Shown here piece by piece: positions 11,154-24,800 of a DNA stretch of 64,000 nt (position 1 is the first letter of the stretch; every line of letters starts with the position of its first letter). A model generated the notes under the pieces. That model did not search any database and was not told the origin of the DNA. It was given only the letters and a program-made list of their open reading frames with translations. The position numbers were made by a program, and so were the translations under genes. This DNA is from Caenorhabditis elegans (lineage: Eukaryota > Nematoda > Chromadorea > Rhabditida > Rhabditidae): the NCBI RefSeq assembly GCF_000002985.6, contig NC_003280.10, positions 7,312,501 to 7,376,500 of the forward strand, given 5' to 3'.

Positions 11154-14100
11154 GATCTGAAGAAAAGCTCAATGATCGTTTCTATAAAATCCGGAAGTTA
11201 AAGTTTTCGGCTGAAACAACAGTGGGAATAATTGTTTCGTGAAAAAAATAAAATAATGGTTGTTAATTTGAATTTTAATCATATATTCTCAAGATATAAT
11301 CTCAAGATTTAGATGATGCATTCGGGTATCAATTATTCGAAAAAAGCATAACAAGGGAAATGTCAATTGCACACGCATCAAACTATGAACTTACATTTTC
11401 GTTTTTATTTCAAAAAAAAATATCAGAGAAGTGGAAAAAGTGAGAAAAGAATGCACAATTGAACCAGCCACAACCACCAAGCGAGACTTGGTTTTCTAAT
11501 GCACAGGGATTTGTAACGGAGCCACCGAAAATGGGAGGAGGGGGTAGAAGAAATTGATAGAAGATGGAGGAGGTGGACCCTTTTACCCTTCGTCACAACA
11601 GGATGCGGAAGCACTACTCGTGTTCTTTTCAAGAAATTGATGACAAGCGTGTGTGTGTGATAAGGGATGATATATTTGCCGCGAGTGCAATCCGCGTACT
11701 GCCGCCTGTCGGTATCGAGTGTTAGCTCGGGTTCTCATGTCTGGAGCACTAATTGGCAAGATAAAAAATATCTGAGCAGGGGAATGGCAACCGGAAATTA
11801 CGACATAAATGGAAGAACATTGCAAAAGAGAAGAAAGAACAAAGGATGGAACCGGTGTACATATTGAAGTCTTAGAGTTCATTGCTCTTGGGAATTGGAT
11901 TCATTGGATTAATATCTGTTCAAAGAAGCCTCAACGCCTTTTTGTGCTTTGTTCTAAATGAAAAATGAAAATTTAAAACCTTCTAGAATTTAAAAAATAT
12001 TAATTTTTCTGTCAAGTCGTCAATTACTTTAAATTTCATTTTCAGAATAACTAATTCTAATTTTATTCATTTTCTGGCTAAACCGGTTCAGTGGAGTTCA
12101 GTCGTTGAAACCCAAAATAATATTTTTGAAAAATAAACTCTTGTTTTTTCCATAACATAGATCTAATCGAATATTCTTTAAAAGTTATTTTTCCTGGTAG
12201 AACGAAAATATTAAAAACAACCACATATTTTTGATTAAAGACGATCAAAGTTCCAGTCATCATATTTTATGTTTTCTGCATATTGCTCAGCAACTTATTG
12301 AAAAATTTATTGTAGATTTAAAGAAAGTCAAAAATATAACAGATAAAATGCTTATAGTAGGTGGGAGGAATATCTTTTCAAATCCCTATTTAAACAAATG
12401 TTATGATTCCAGTAGAATAATCAAGATTAGTAATAATAGTTCCTACTCAGAATTTCGTTGAATTGTGGACTTTAGAAAATTAACCAACTGCTATTTTTTA
12501 CACATGTTTCAGTTAAAATGCATAATTTGTCAAAATTATTTTCCAGTTGCCTAGACTTCAATGAGAGGTAATCTCGGCAGATGAAATTCAGGTTCACACA
12601 AAGTGAAAAGTCAAAAAACATATTCTCTGCAATTCTAGGAATTGGGAGTTGCATTATTCAACGCTGGATTTAGTCGGAATTCGTTGAATTTGTAGTTCCT
12701 AGATAGTTGTTGAAAAAAAGAATGCATAAAAGTTGTTTTCTAAGAGTTCCTCGATTACTAAGCCCGCCTCTTCTTCACCTACTCGTGATGCGTCCCAAAA
12801 AACGAGAACTGCTCACGGCGTTGCTTGAGAGCAGCGGCGATGAAAGCATGCCAAGAATGACGTGGTTCTTATACGAGTAGAAGACGAAAAATCGTTGACG
12901 TCACTGGGTCAAAGGAACAACGTGGCAATCGAGTTTTTGTGTGCATGAAGATGGACTAATAATCGTTTGTGGTAAGAAAACGAGAAAGACCTTATTTTTT
13001 GCTTAGTTATTCTTCTAGGGGTATCAAACGGGACAAGAGTCACGACGGGATTGAATTTCAACGCTCAGACGTCTTGAAGTGAAAAGTGCAAAAAGAAGAA
13101 GAAGAAGCACATCACACATCAAAACATAATGAGTGAGAGATGGAGGTTGGAAGGAGTTTGACTTTGTCAAAAACAATAAAAAATGGCTATAAAAAACAAG
13201 TGGAATGCGGAAAAAATGAGGAGAAGAAGGTGGAAAAGAACACTATGGAAAAGAAATGAGGCTCAAATGAAAATGAGAAGAATTCTCAAGATGTCTCGGA
13301 TAGAGCAGCATCAGAAAAAAAAAGAAAAGTTGACGGAAACACAGAATTACAAATTAGGAGACGAGCAAACAGGGGTAGGTAGGAAACTTCTTTTTTTCAT
13401 GGAATTTAGAATTTTTTTCGCTGTTGAGAAAACAGAGAGAAAGTTTTCAAAAGCTTGTCTGTAGAAAGTAGAAGCTGAATTTTTTAAAATTTCGAAAAAA
13501 ATGAGAGAAAAAAGTTGAAACTCATGAGGTATTTCATCAGAGACATTAATTATATATTAACTAAATGAAGACATCGTTTTTTTGCACTTTTATTTAGATA
13601 GCTTTTAGATTTCATAACTCCATTTTGCAAATTGAACAAACTTGAATAACGAACAAGTTTCAAAAATAATTATTTTCGTTCAAAACCTACTTTCAAACAT
13701 CAACTTCTAAAAAAGTGAAGTACCTTTTACCAAAACTTTTTTTAAACCTGAAGCTTTCAATTCTATTTGTGAGATTTTTAGATTGACCAAAAAAGACAGA
13801 ATTGAAGATAAAAAGAAATGTGGGAGGAGTAGGACAAAAACGGGAGAAAATGAAAAAAAAAAGAAGTTGACAAGGATGGCTCTCTTTTTGGCTCAATTCA
13901 CTTATTTCGGAGCTTGAAAGCCCTCGGGCACATAAGTTCATGGCTTCGATTTCAAAAAATCTCTTCTCCTCGCAATTTCAAAACTTTTTGTTGACAACTT
14001 GAAAAATGCACGTGATCCTATGAAAGGCTGAAAAAAAAGGGATTCGCTCGTTGCAAAATACAAGTTATGATTCTTTTATTTCTTTGAATTTCGCTGTCGC

Positions 14101-16389
14101 CACTGGCAACCGAGTTTAGTTTCGAGTCGGCGTCCAAAACAAGAAAATGAGAAAAAGGCGACGTCCCTAGAGTAGACGAACGACGGCTACTATATACAAA
14201 TTCGAATTAGTCCGGATTTAGATTTGCAGGCGAAAAAGAAAAAAAAAGGAGAATGATGGAGAATTAGAGGGGCAACAGGAAAAGACTAAGGATCCAGAAG
14301 GCCGGCGCCGAGCCGATAAATTGGCACAATCGTGTGTTTTTTGTTAGGGAGAGAGCTACCTACTGCTGGAAATATGATACTTGTCACAGTTTTACATCAT
14401 CCACGTTGTCTCTCTGCTGTCTCAAATACCTCTGCCTATTCTTTTTTGTGCTCTTCAGTCACAACAACAACAACAATGCAGCACAAAAAGCAGATCACAC
14501 GGGTAGGTTGGAAGAGGACCAGACAACGGAGATAAGATGCGGAAAAAAACCAGTGAAGGGTTGAGAAGCGAAGACGGAGTAAAAAAGAAGAAGCAGAATA
14601 AGAAGAAGAAGAAGCTATCGAAATGGGTAGATGTGGGAGGAGGGAGCGAGAGAAGCTTGGCGACTGACGACGGAGCAAGAGCAGCTGCGTTGAGCGGAAG
14701 GAGCATGCTTAGTGGCGAGAGCTTGTTAGACAGATGAGAGGGAAATTGTCAGACGACGAGGAAAAAAGCAGAAGAGAGATGAAGCCGTTGACGACGAGGA
14801 GGGCGCGCGCAGAAATGTGATATCCGATACATGATTGTAGGAGTTTGTCGGGTCCCCCTCCCCCATCCGTGTCGCGCCCACCAGAAAAGAAAATAATGGC
14901 GTCTGGTAGATTTTTATTAGCTTTGTGAGTAATCAGATATTTCATATTTCGAAATGGATAATCAAAGAATAATGTGACAAAAACCAGACATTTACATAAT
15001 TTCGGGGAAGTATTCAAATATTCAGCTAACCTTTCTTCCAATTTGCTCATTTCACAAAAATCCGTCTGTTAATGATTTGCAAATTAGTATGCCTTAAAAT
15101 CAGCGCTTTAGAAACGAAAGTTTTCTAAACACGAAAACAATTATAGAACAAGATTTTGACCAGATATTCGGCAAAAAAATTCGAATTTTTTTAACGCTGA
15201 GGAACTTGCATATTGGAACCGTGGAATCGTTTGTTATTTCTATGAAAAATATAAATATAAAATTAGCTGATAATTTAAGCTTGTTATGTTCTTCATTTTA
15301 AAATTCCATGTAATTTTTTTTGGAACAAAATGCATTTTTGAAGCAAAATAGATATTGTATTACGTATACTGTGAATTTTTCAGAACCATCATCATCTGCA
15401 TTTCAGTGTAAGTTTTGGTTTCTAGTGGTTTCCCAATTTAAAATTTATCTAATTACAGTTGGTCCTTGGAAAGTTTGACTTAAAAAAAAACAAAGTTATA
15501 TATTTAAATGTTTGCAGGTAGCATAGGAGTTTTGAAATTCATAGGAGTTTTGAATACCAGAACAATTTTCCAAAACTGAAGCTCTTCTAAAAGTTGTGAA
15601 CAAAGACAAAAAAAAGAATACTTTCGTGTTTGGTATGTTAAGTGTCAGATGAAGGAAGAAGCAAAGAACAAAAATAGATCTTTAGAGATATTTTGAAGAT
15701 TTCAAGATTCATCAAATATGCATTCTGTTTACAAATTCATGATGGTCATCGTAGACGATGTTTTCCAAGTGTCAACAGCTGCAATCGAGCATTCTAGAAT
15801 TTATGGTGGTATACGAGTGTCGAGTAAAAACCCAAATATATAATTAGGGGGAGCAGGTTGCCTTGGCGCCGACATCTGGATGAAGACAGGCAGAGGACTG
15901 GAAATAATTTTTTTAATCATTTTGATAATACTGAATGACGTTAATACTCGGAGAAGCGAAAACAAGTAAATTCTAGAAATCACTATTGTTTGATCTTGAA
16001 ATTTAAAAAAAAACAAATGGGCGCGAAACCGAAAAAAATAAAATGAAAAAGCAGATGACTTTCAAATCGTGGTGCTCAGTCGGGCGGCGTGGGTGGCAGT
16101 AAGAGAAAAGGAAGACGTCGTTTTATGAAGTGGTCCATGAAAGCGAAATGAGAAAACGAGTGCGCGAGGCACATCGTTGAGGCCCCGACGCCGCAAATTG
16201 CGTTGCTCGATTAAGCTCTTCGGCCGACAAAAAACTTTTTTCATCCTGCCAGTCCTTTGGCACACTACTTCTTTATTGGTTGATGTCATGGGGGTTAAAT
16301 GGGGTGGTTTTTGGGGAGGGAAAGGAACATTGGTATGGAGATTATCATTGCATAGAGAAGTAAAGATCTGATAGAAGAGGAAGAATTGT
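11154..16389. other. Gene-free stretch with purine-rich tracts
   Basis: No exon chain could be supported. From about 13.0 to 14.8 kb the plus strand is strongly purine-rich (GAAGAAG, AGAAGAAG), which creates long but low-complexity reading frames. The stretch probably contains 3' UTR of the paired-domain gene and regulatory DNA. Confidence 0.4.
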
Positions 16390-18824
16390 TCACTGGGAGA
16401 TGACTCGTGGATATGTACCGATTTCTTTTTTGATGTCGGGTGACAAGATTCTGAAAATATGTGTATTTTCTATTCTGTCTTCTTTGTTTCCTAGAACCTT
16501 TCTATTGAAAATGGCAATGGCTTTTCCTTCTTTTGTTGTTGCTTCAGCTGCTGTTGCTGCCACGTTGCATTGTCATTTTCTTGGTTCTCAGTTGCACGGA
16601 AGCTTCTCGGTTGGACACTTCCTGTTCGTCGATATCTGAAAATTTAACATTGGAGATTGTATCTATTCAAAGATATTTGTCAATGGGAAATGTGCAATTA
16701 TAGTTTGAAAAAAGAAATTGAAAGTTATAATTGACTAGACGTCGACCAAGTGGTGCGTGGGCACAAACTTATAGAAAGGCCAAGAATTAAATAAGAACGT
16801 ATGTAGCCTATAAATAGTTAGACAATTACTATTACTAAAATTTTCATATTTTCCAGTTGCATGGATACTGCATGATAGTCACAAATATAAAAAATCTGAA
16901 TATATTTTGTAAAGCGAACAAATATTCTAAAAAATGATTTGCATTGCACATTTATATATCTAAAGCGTTGTGCAAAAGAAGAAAATACGAGCAAATGAAT
17001 AATTTGAATAATCCCGAAATATAATTTCAAACTTCAATTTTAAATGGATACAGTCGGTTAAAAACTTAATTATTCCAAACTTCCGAATTGACAAAAATTA
17101 CGGAATTTGGTTCAACTTTCATGAACAACTTTCATTTTAAAAATAACTTGGTGAGGCAAGAGGTGGCGATTTAACAGAAATCAAAAGTTGATTCGCGTAA
17201 AAAAATCCGAAACTCAAAACATTATAATTACCAAACTTGAGCACTAGGAAAAAATCTAAACGCTTCACTCAAATCACCTTAATCCTAATCATCTTAGATC
17301 ATCATATTTTATTTGAAAAGTTACATAGTGTTTGTTAGTTTGCATGAAGAGATTCAATTGTACTACCCAGTCCCACAATTAACACTGATCAACAATTGAA
17401 TTGTCGTTAAACCAATAAACCTATCAGTTTCAATGCTCACATCCATATTTAATGAACAATTAAATTCTCATTTTCAATATTAACCCCATTCCTACAGTAC
17501 CCACTTAACACTCACCTTGACATTATCTTACTTACACAACTGTGTGTAACTCCAATGAGACGAGCAATGTGGCTAACACGACAACCTTCCTCATACAGCC
17601 TGACAATTTTCTTCCGATCTTCGAGACAAAGTGGTCGACCCGGATTATATGATCGTCCCACCGCTTTTACCTTTTCGCCTGAATTCATAGGCAACGGCAT
17701 TTTGATATTTTGGTTTTAGCTTTTTGAAATTTTTGAAAATTTTGAAAGCTACTATTTCCTATTTCCTATACCCAGAAAGGAAATCGGAATGAGCTGAATA
17801 CCTTCATTAATTTCCGGGGACGTTGAAATGTTGGCGGATGAGAGTGAATAAAATGCAGAGAGAAGTGAGTAAGGAATGATTGGTGGCGGAAGCGTCTGAA
17901 AATGGGTTCAGCAAAAAAAAAGAATTTATAAAATGGAAAAAGTCACGAAATACATTAAACTATACAATTTTTTTTAACTGCACAATAATTTTGTTCTAAA
18001 GTGAGAGTTGCTTTTTAAAAATTTAAATTGAACTATCAGCAATAATTTACTCATTTCAACAACCTGAACCATTACTTCTGTTTCACCTGCTGGTGTTATC
18101 TGAAATTTTAACCCGAAAGCGAGGATTTGCAATGATTGATCAAAAACCTTTCGAAAAAAGTTTGTGTAGTTTCAATTGATCACACAAAAAGTGTTAACTT
18201 TCCATAAAACTTCATCCGATAATGTTTAATGGGCAAATTTAGTAAGACATGTAAAACTATCTGGACGATTTTTGAGAATTACAATATGCCTTTCGAAAAA
18301 TTTCAGAGTAAAATTAAAAAATTCCTGCTGCGGTAAATCTAATATTTCATTATCACATTTGGCTTTAAAATTCCAACACGACCGAGGATTGTTCGTATGG
18401 AAATACTAATAGAGAAAATACGGTAGTGCATTTAAATATTTTAGGTGATTATGAGAACTCTTTTGGCGATTTAAGGCTTTAAAAAATTTTATTTTTCAAA
18501 GCTAGTGCAATTAAATTTTACGATTTGATAACAATTTCCATTTTAAAATGAAAAGAAAATAAATTGGAAGTATTTGTTGGGATACGGCTATTAAATAAGT
18601 ACTAAATTACATGCAACAGTAACTTTTTAGAAAAAACTGTAATTTGTGCAGTTTGAAAATTATCCGAAAAGTTTCATTTCTACTTCAATATGGTTTCTGA
18701 AACTCTAAAAATTTCTATAAATAACTAAAAAGTTTCAGTGAGTTCGTACGTTATTCGGAGGAGATCCAGTTGAACCATTAGTCGACACCGGAAAGTGAGT
18801 ATGCTGATGGATTTGTGGAAGCAT
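16390..18824 (-). CDS. PAI-only paired-domain protein with eh1-like motif (npax-type)
   Basis: Six exons with agreeing phases: 18750-18824, 18064-18099, 17802-17895, 17516-17678, 16498-16635 and 16390-16450, giving 188 aa. TTTCAG lies directly before the ATG. Residues about 72-133 form the N-terminal (PAI) half of a paired DNA-binding domain: SYNPGRPL, then the helix-turn-helix region ending HSCVSKIMSRYRRTGSVQPR. There is no second (RED) subdomain and no homeodomain. FSIERIL at 165-171 resembles the eh1/octapeptide that binds Groucho/TLE corepressors, so a sequence-specific repressor is likely. Nematodes have a small class of such paired-N genes (npax), but I cannot say which this is. An alternative shorter start exists at 17700. 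Confidence 0.85.
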
Positions 18825-21800
18825 CTGAAATTGGATATCATTTGATACTTGAAAGAAACAATGAGAAGCAACAAAAAAGGAAAATCTAGAAGGGAAATGA
18901 GACTAAACGCCGCCTGATAACCATCATTCTAGAACGGAGAGAGAGTGTTCCACATTCTTTGACATTTTGTGATAACATTTGAAAAATGAAGACTGTTCAT
19001 CGGAAGTTGATTTTTAAATTTGGGAAATATTTGAAACATGCTATTCGAGAAAATTATTTTCAGGAAAGGGATAAAGAATCTGAAATCTAAAACCTAAAAT
19101 CTAGAATTCACAACTCAGAACTCAATTTCATGTATTCAAATTCACACGTGACAGCTGAAGAATAAAAAGTTGTGCATTGATTATTCTCAAGAGACACGTC
19201 GTTTCGAATGTCCTTTCTCAAATACTTTGATACCTTATATCAAATCAGTGACCTAATTAGAGCTTTCTCTTGAACACCAAAAAGAGTATAATTATGGTGT
19301 CTGGCTAAAAGAAGTCAGGTGCGCTACGTGACTTGGATTACGGTAACCGGCCGGAAAATTGCAGATAAAAAATCATAAAGAGGCGTGTTGGAATTCATGT
19401 TTTTCCTGGAATGACACGGAAGCAGGAATAATGTAACAATGATGATGATGATGTCGTCAACTATAAGCATCGGCATCAGGTAATAGCCTCCAGTTTTTTA
19501 CCCAATAACTAAACATTCTATGTATCTTCATCTCGTGTACTCTATCGTATTTCCAGGAAGACCGCCCCACTGATAGCATTCGCTTTTTGCCATTTTGTTC
19601 ACTTTTGTTATATTGTTGTATGTGTGTATATATATATTATAAGCTTTTACTAGAACATCTCATTATGATAGCAGTGGCAGCAACGGTTGACAGAGACTGT
19701 GTCATTTTGGAAGAGATCCAGACATGTTGCCGACGACTGGTCAGATGATGTAATGACAATCGGCACGAAACAAACCTAATTCCAGACGTTTCAGATGGAA
19801 AAACATTGAAAGCAAAAGAGAAAAGGAAAATGACAGTCTGTGTTTGTAATGGAACGATCAGCTTGTTTGTTGGTGGTCGTCTATCTGGAAACATTTATGA
19901 CCTCCTAGTATCATTATGAATAGAAACTTGGAATGAAAATTGTCTTTAAATTAAGATTCTCTACAACTTGAAGACAAAAAGATCAACCAAAGAGCTCGAT
20001 GAGTTTGACTAAAATTTTTTGATTGCTAAACTTACACACTAAAAGTATTTATTCTGTCTACTTCTTGCAAATTCAAAAATGAGTGGGCAACAAGTAAAGC
20101 ATTTACGTGTTTTTATTAACCTCTCGTTAAAAAGTACTAATTACTAATATTTATTTTGAAAGCGTTTTCCGGGCCTGAGGCTGAGAGGGATGAAGGGCGG
20201 CTTAAGTGGCGCCCCGTGGAATGCCGTAATTGAAAAATTCTACAGTTACCTAGCGAATGAACTTATCTTTTAAAGAGTAAATTCTAAAAAAAAGTAAATA
20301 ATAATTCAACAAAAAACAACTTAGGGAAAAAATAAGATCAATTTGGGAGAAGTTAAAATGCCCAGAAATAGTACAGTACCCCACGCTGTAGCCTCTCAAT
20401 AAGTATGATTAAAATGGCTCCAGGCAGGTGTCTTGTGTGAGTTCAACTTATGACTTAACTGTGTGAAACCTCATTGAAACCCGTCCAGGTGGGAGGAGAG
20501 AAAAGTGTGTTGCAACTATCGATGTGAATGTGCCCACCCATAAAAAAACCAAATGAAGAGTACACAGGAATGGATAAAAAAGTATGGGAATAAGCCCCGA
20601 GGACATCTAAAAAACAGCACATGTAGAGGAGTTCGGGAGGGCTCAAGATGTAGAAGAAAAGTACAACAAGAAAAGAAAATCTTGAGCCAGTGCTTCCGAA
20701 GTGACGACGCTCTCGGTTTTATATGAGGACATGTTGCTAAGATGCGTTCTGCCACACAAATTTTTTGACATTTTCAAGAAGAGACGTGTGGGGCCACCAC
20801 AAGCCGATGATGGAAACCGAACACAAACTGGGGAAAAGATTGTCGCTTGTAAATAAGTCAGATTAATGGGACAGAAGATGACAACGTGAGGAAAAAATGA
20901 TATGAACTGAAGAAGAAGAGGTGATATGACAAGATATTAAAAGGGGCAGAGAAGTATGAAAAAAAATTTAATTGGTTTGTTTTACAAATGGAAAATATCT
21001 GGAAATATATAGATTACTCTGCCATCTTCTAGGATGTCACAAGGTACAGTACATCGGTGTCGCCTCTTAAACCAAGAGAAGTCGGCATATTTACAACAAA
21101 TTACACACTTTCCTGTCACAATACAACATTTTTCGAGCATTTTCAAGAGTTTTGCGAAAAATTAATTGGTTGAGAGGAGGGACAGATCTAAAACTCCCGT
21201 ATATTTTTGTGAAGCTTGCAATTCGTTCTAGATACTCAAACATGTGAGACGGAGCCAGTTGCCGAGTATTTCAAAACATTTTGTTACTTCTTATGTTCAA
21301 AGTTTTAACCGTTACCTAGCAACTTTATAGTAGCTGAACTTTTTATGTTCGCAAAATTCGAGAAAACTGTCCAGGTTCGTGAAGGGCAATGCCGTTCAGT
21401 CCCTTGCCAAACAGCATAAATTATTTCTCCAATGGCTATTTTTGGCTTAAAATAAGATAAGTTTTTACAGAAAATTTAGTATTACTCTGAACTGGTAATT
21501 GGAAATAACTATAAGTGCTGAAAATTGAACTGCCCATTACAATGTAATCGCTGTAACGGGCTATTGGAAAGTTATGCAAACCAATTATTTGAAAATCAAG
21601 AAAATTTGTGATTTACAATTGAGATCGTTAGACAAGCAAACTTATCAGAATCATATCCCTAGCGTGAATCTATTGAAAAAGTGGAACTAGCCGTAAATCA
21701 ATTTGTGGACGGAACCGAAGTCGATGACACAGTTCATGGTCTGAGAAAAAGGGTAGAACTTGAGATTGTTTGAAGAAAAAGAAATGTCCGTTGGCAACGC

Positions 21801-24800
21801 GATTGCTGATTTTTTTTTTCGTTTTGCCAGATTATTAATGATGGCACTGGGATAGTACAGAATTTCGGTTGATACATGATTTATTGTCAGATTAATGCAA
21901 AGATCATGAGAACACTGTCGATAAGTTGGTTAAATGAGGAGAAGGTGCTTCGATTGAAGTTTTTCGATAGCGCCACAAATGAAAATTTTGTTGAACAGAA
22001 TAAAACATGAAAGCAGTTTATATGTTTCAAAAATATCTCATATGATAATATTCATAACTATTCATAGTAAAACAAGAAAACGTAGACTACTTATGGCTTC
22101 ATCACTTGCTCTCTTATAATCATCTGATAACAAAGGTGTTTTCTCAGCAGAAGTGTTTTCTACATTCAATGTTCTTCTAATTGGTACTTCAAAATATATA
22201 TTTAGAAATTATATAGTGTCGTATTGCGAACAATATTTAGAAGTTTCTCCGTTAGCATAATCATTTAGCACATGAATCTTTAGTGTGTGAGATCTCGATG
22301 AATTTTTTATCAAATACTGTACAAATTGAAAGTACAAACAAATTTCGCTTGAAAATTATTTTGAAAACATACATGATCTTATTGTCTTGTCAAACTGTTA
22401 CTGCACTCAGAAAAGTTGAATTTCTGGGCTCTACTTCATAAATGCTTATCTCAGAGAGCTGAATTTTGGCACTACTAGTTTTAATGGTACAGTAGGAATT
22501 TTCACAGCGGTTATCCCGCAGTGAGACTTTGGAAAGCGGAACGGCAACTTTTTCTCAAATTATCTGATTCCGATAACGGTCTCAGAAAATATAGAGGACT
22601 AATTTTTTAGACAAAGATATTACTATTTGGCAGAAGCATGCCCCGTGTGACTCCAGGAAATAGGGAAAAGTGATTTGATCGTAACAGTGAAACATGAAAT
22701 GTGATAGGTAGTAACATGAAGAATCCGTTCGTTGGGGGGAAAAGTACATTATATTCCGATGGCATCATCATGAATCCAGGGAGGTCTTCCCTTCCGCCTC
22801 TTCTCCAGGGCGTGCCATCGTCTTCCATCCGACCGTACCCGTAAACTTGTTCATCCGTTCGTTTCGGGGCGCCCCCTTCTCCTTCCGCTTCCCTCATTTT
22901 TTTGTTATGTTTCTCCCCCTCACATCATCATCTTTATTATGTATATTATGTAATTCAGAGTCAGTTATATAATACATAGTGTATTATCACCTACGGCCAT
23001 TCATCGGCTTTTATTGAATCTGTTGATGTATGTATACGTTTTGGAGATAGCTATCGAAGCGGACGACGATGCGGAAAAAGTGAGCGGAAGAGGTATGGGA
23101 AGAAGAATCAGACAAGTTGATGAAAAAGAAGACGTCGTTCTGGAATAATATTACATTGCTATGATTATGTAACTGTGGTTACTGGAGTAAAATATATGAG
23201 CATCGGAATAAATGAAACTGGAATCGATGGGTTTTTAAAGTTCATTAAAAAAATGTTCAATTTCAGCAATTTGCGAATTATCATTATTAATTAAGATTCA
23301 TCCAGAGGCCTGACTCTCATTTCAACAGTTTTCACTTCCATCTGCTGAAGTTCATTGCAGCAATTTTGCAACCCATTTGTTAAATTTATTGCAATATCTG
23401 AAAATGCACAGAGATATATTTTGAATGCTCACCAGGTTTTTTTTCAGATTGACGTTTTTAAAATTGTTGCAACGAATTTCCAAGTATATTGCAAGATTTT
23501 GCATTAAAAAAAAAGGGTTTGAAAAGGCTTTTATGGTGTCGCATGCTTAGAAAGCTGAAAGATGATCTTAAGTTGAGTTTTCAAATAATTATCCTGGCAA
23601 TATTGATTAACATTTTTGTGCTTACAGTAGTCCAATCTAATAAGTTTGCGGCGATCCGAGCTTTATGCTCTTTTCTTTAGCTCTTCACACCACTTTTTTA
23701 AAAATACCACTGAAAACGTCGTCTAATTTGCCCCAAGCATGTGCCTCCAATGCTATTATATGAATAGAGAACAATTTTTATCGGTTTTCCACGGAAAGAT
23801 AAAAATGGAAAGAGTGAAGATTATGTCCTCATCAAAAAATGGAAGTCACAAAAAAATATTTAAAGATCAGCATCCAGATGCGACTACACTTCTGTAAATT
23901 TTTTACCGAATTTCCAAAAAAATCATCCCAAGAATATTGATTGAGTTTTAAAATTTTCAGAAAAGCAACATAACAAATTGGGTTTATTTTAAATAAAGAT
24001 CAGATAAATTTTAAATATTCGATTTAACGTCTCTGCTTTCAAATCACACAGGTCTCAACATTAGGCTCAGAATTTGTTTTTTTCTTTCAAATAGTAGCAA
24101 CTTAAAATAATTTAAAAAATCTAACTTTATAGCATATTGTGTTCTGAAAAGAGAAAACTAAACTCCTCTGAGATTTCTCAGTTTATAAGCCCTATACTTG
24201 TTCCCTGAAAACCGTGATTTGTGCCCCCTAGATTTGCATAATCTTGTTATTTGTTATTAGTCGAGAATTACCGAATTTGGTTTATCACTAACGAAAATGT
24301 GATAATCCTCAATATTAGTCCATCTTGAGTTCTTAATTTCAAAGTAGTTTACATTGAAGGTGATCTTGTGGAATTATTGTCTTTTTACATTCTACTTACA
24401 ATTAGTCAAAAAAAGCTCAGAAAAGTAGAGCATGTTTTCAGATTTTCCAGATTTTCCTCCAAAACCAAATCTAAGTATTTTAACGTTATATGACACCTTC
24501 TTTTATCTTTGCAATACTTATTCAAAGATCATGCACGGGTTGATTTTTTGGTCTAAAACGTTGTTTTTCTTGTTCCAACTAACAAGACAGGATAGTTCAA
24601 TCATCTATTGCTACTACATGCATAATTGATTTCCACACATTTATGGGGAAAGAGCGAGAGCCATGAAAATTGTTTTTTCCTTTTTCCTTTTTTCTTCTTC
24701 TCACGTTTCATTTTTTTCTCGATATTCTACTTCAACTTGAGCTGGAGTTGAGTAATTTTTGGAGACGACTTCTTTTTCTAAATAAGAGGAAGTTGAAAAT

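Noticed and set aside
12789..12881. Plus-strand 30-codon frame starting MRPKKRELLTALLE, flanked by CTACTCGT and ACGAGTAG
   Set aside because: No splice partners, no family and only a short imperfect pairing of the flanks; not enough for a gene or a microRNA hairpin.
13183..13464. 93-codon Lys/Arg-rich plus-strand frame
   Set aside because: Again the product of purine-rich repeats; no supporting splice sites or family.
14436..14737. Overlapping Ser/Phe-rich and Lys-rich frames on both strands
   Set aside because: They arise from a low-complexity GAAGAAG purine tract and its complement.
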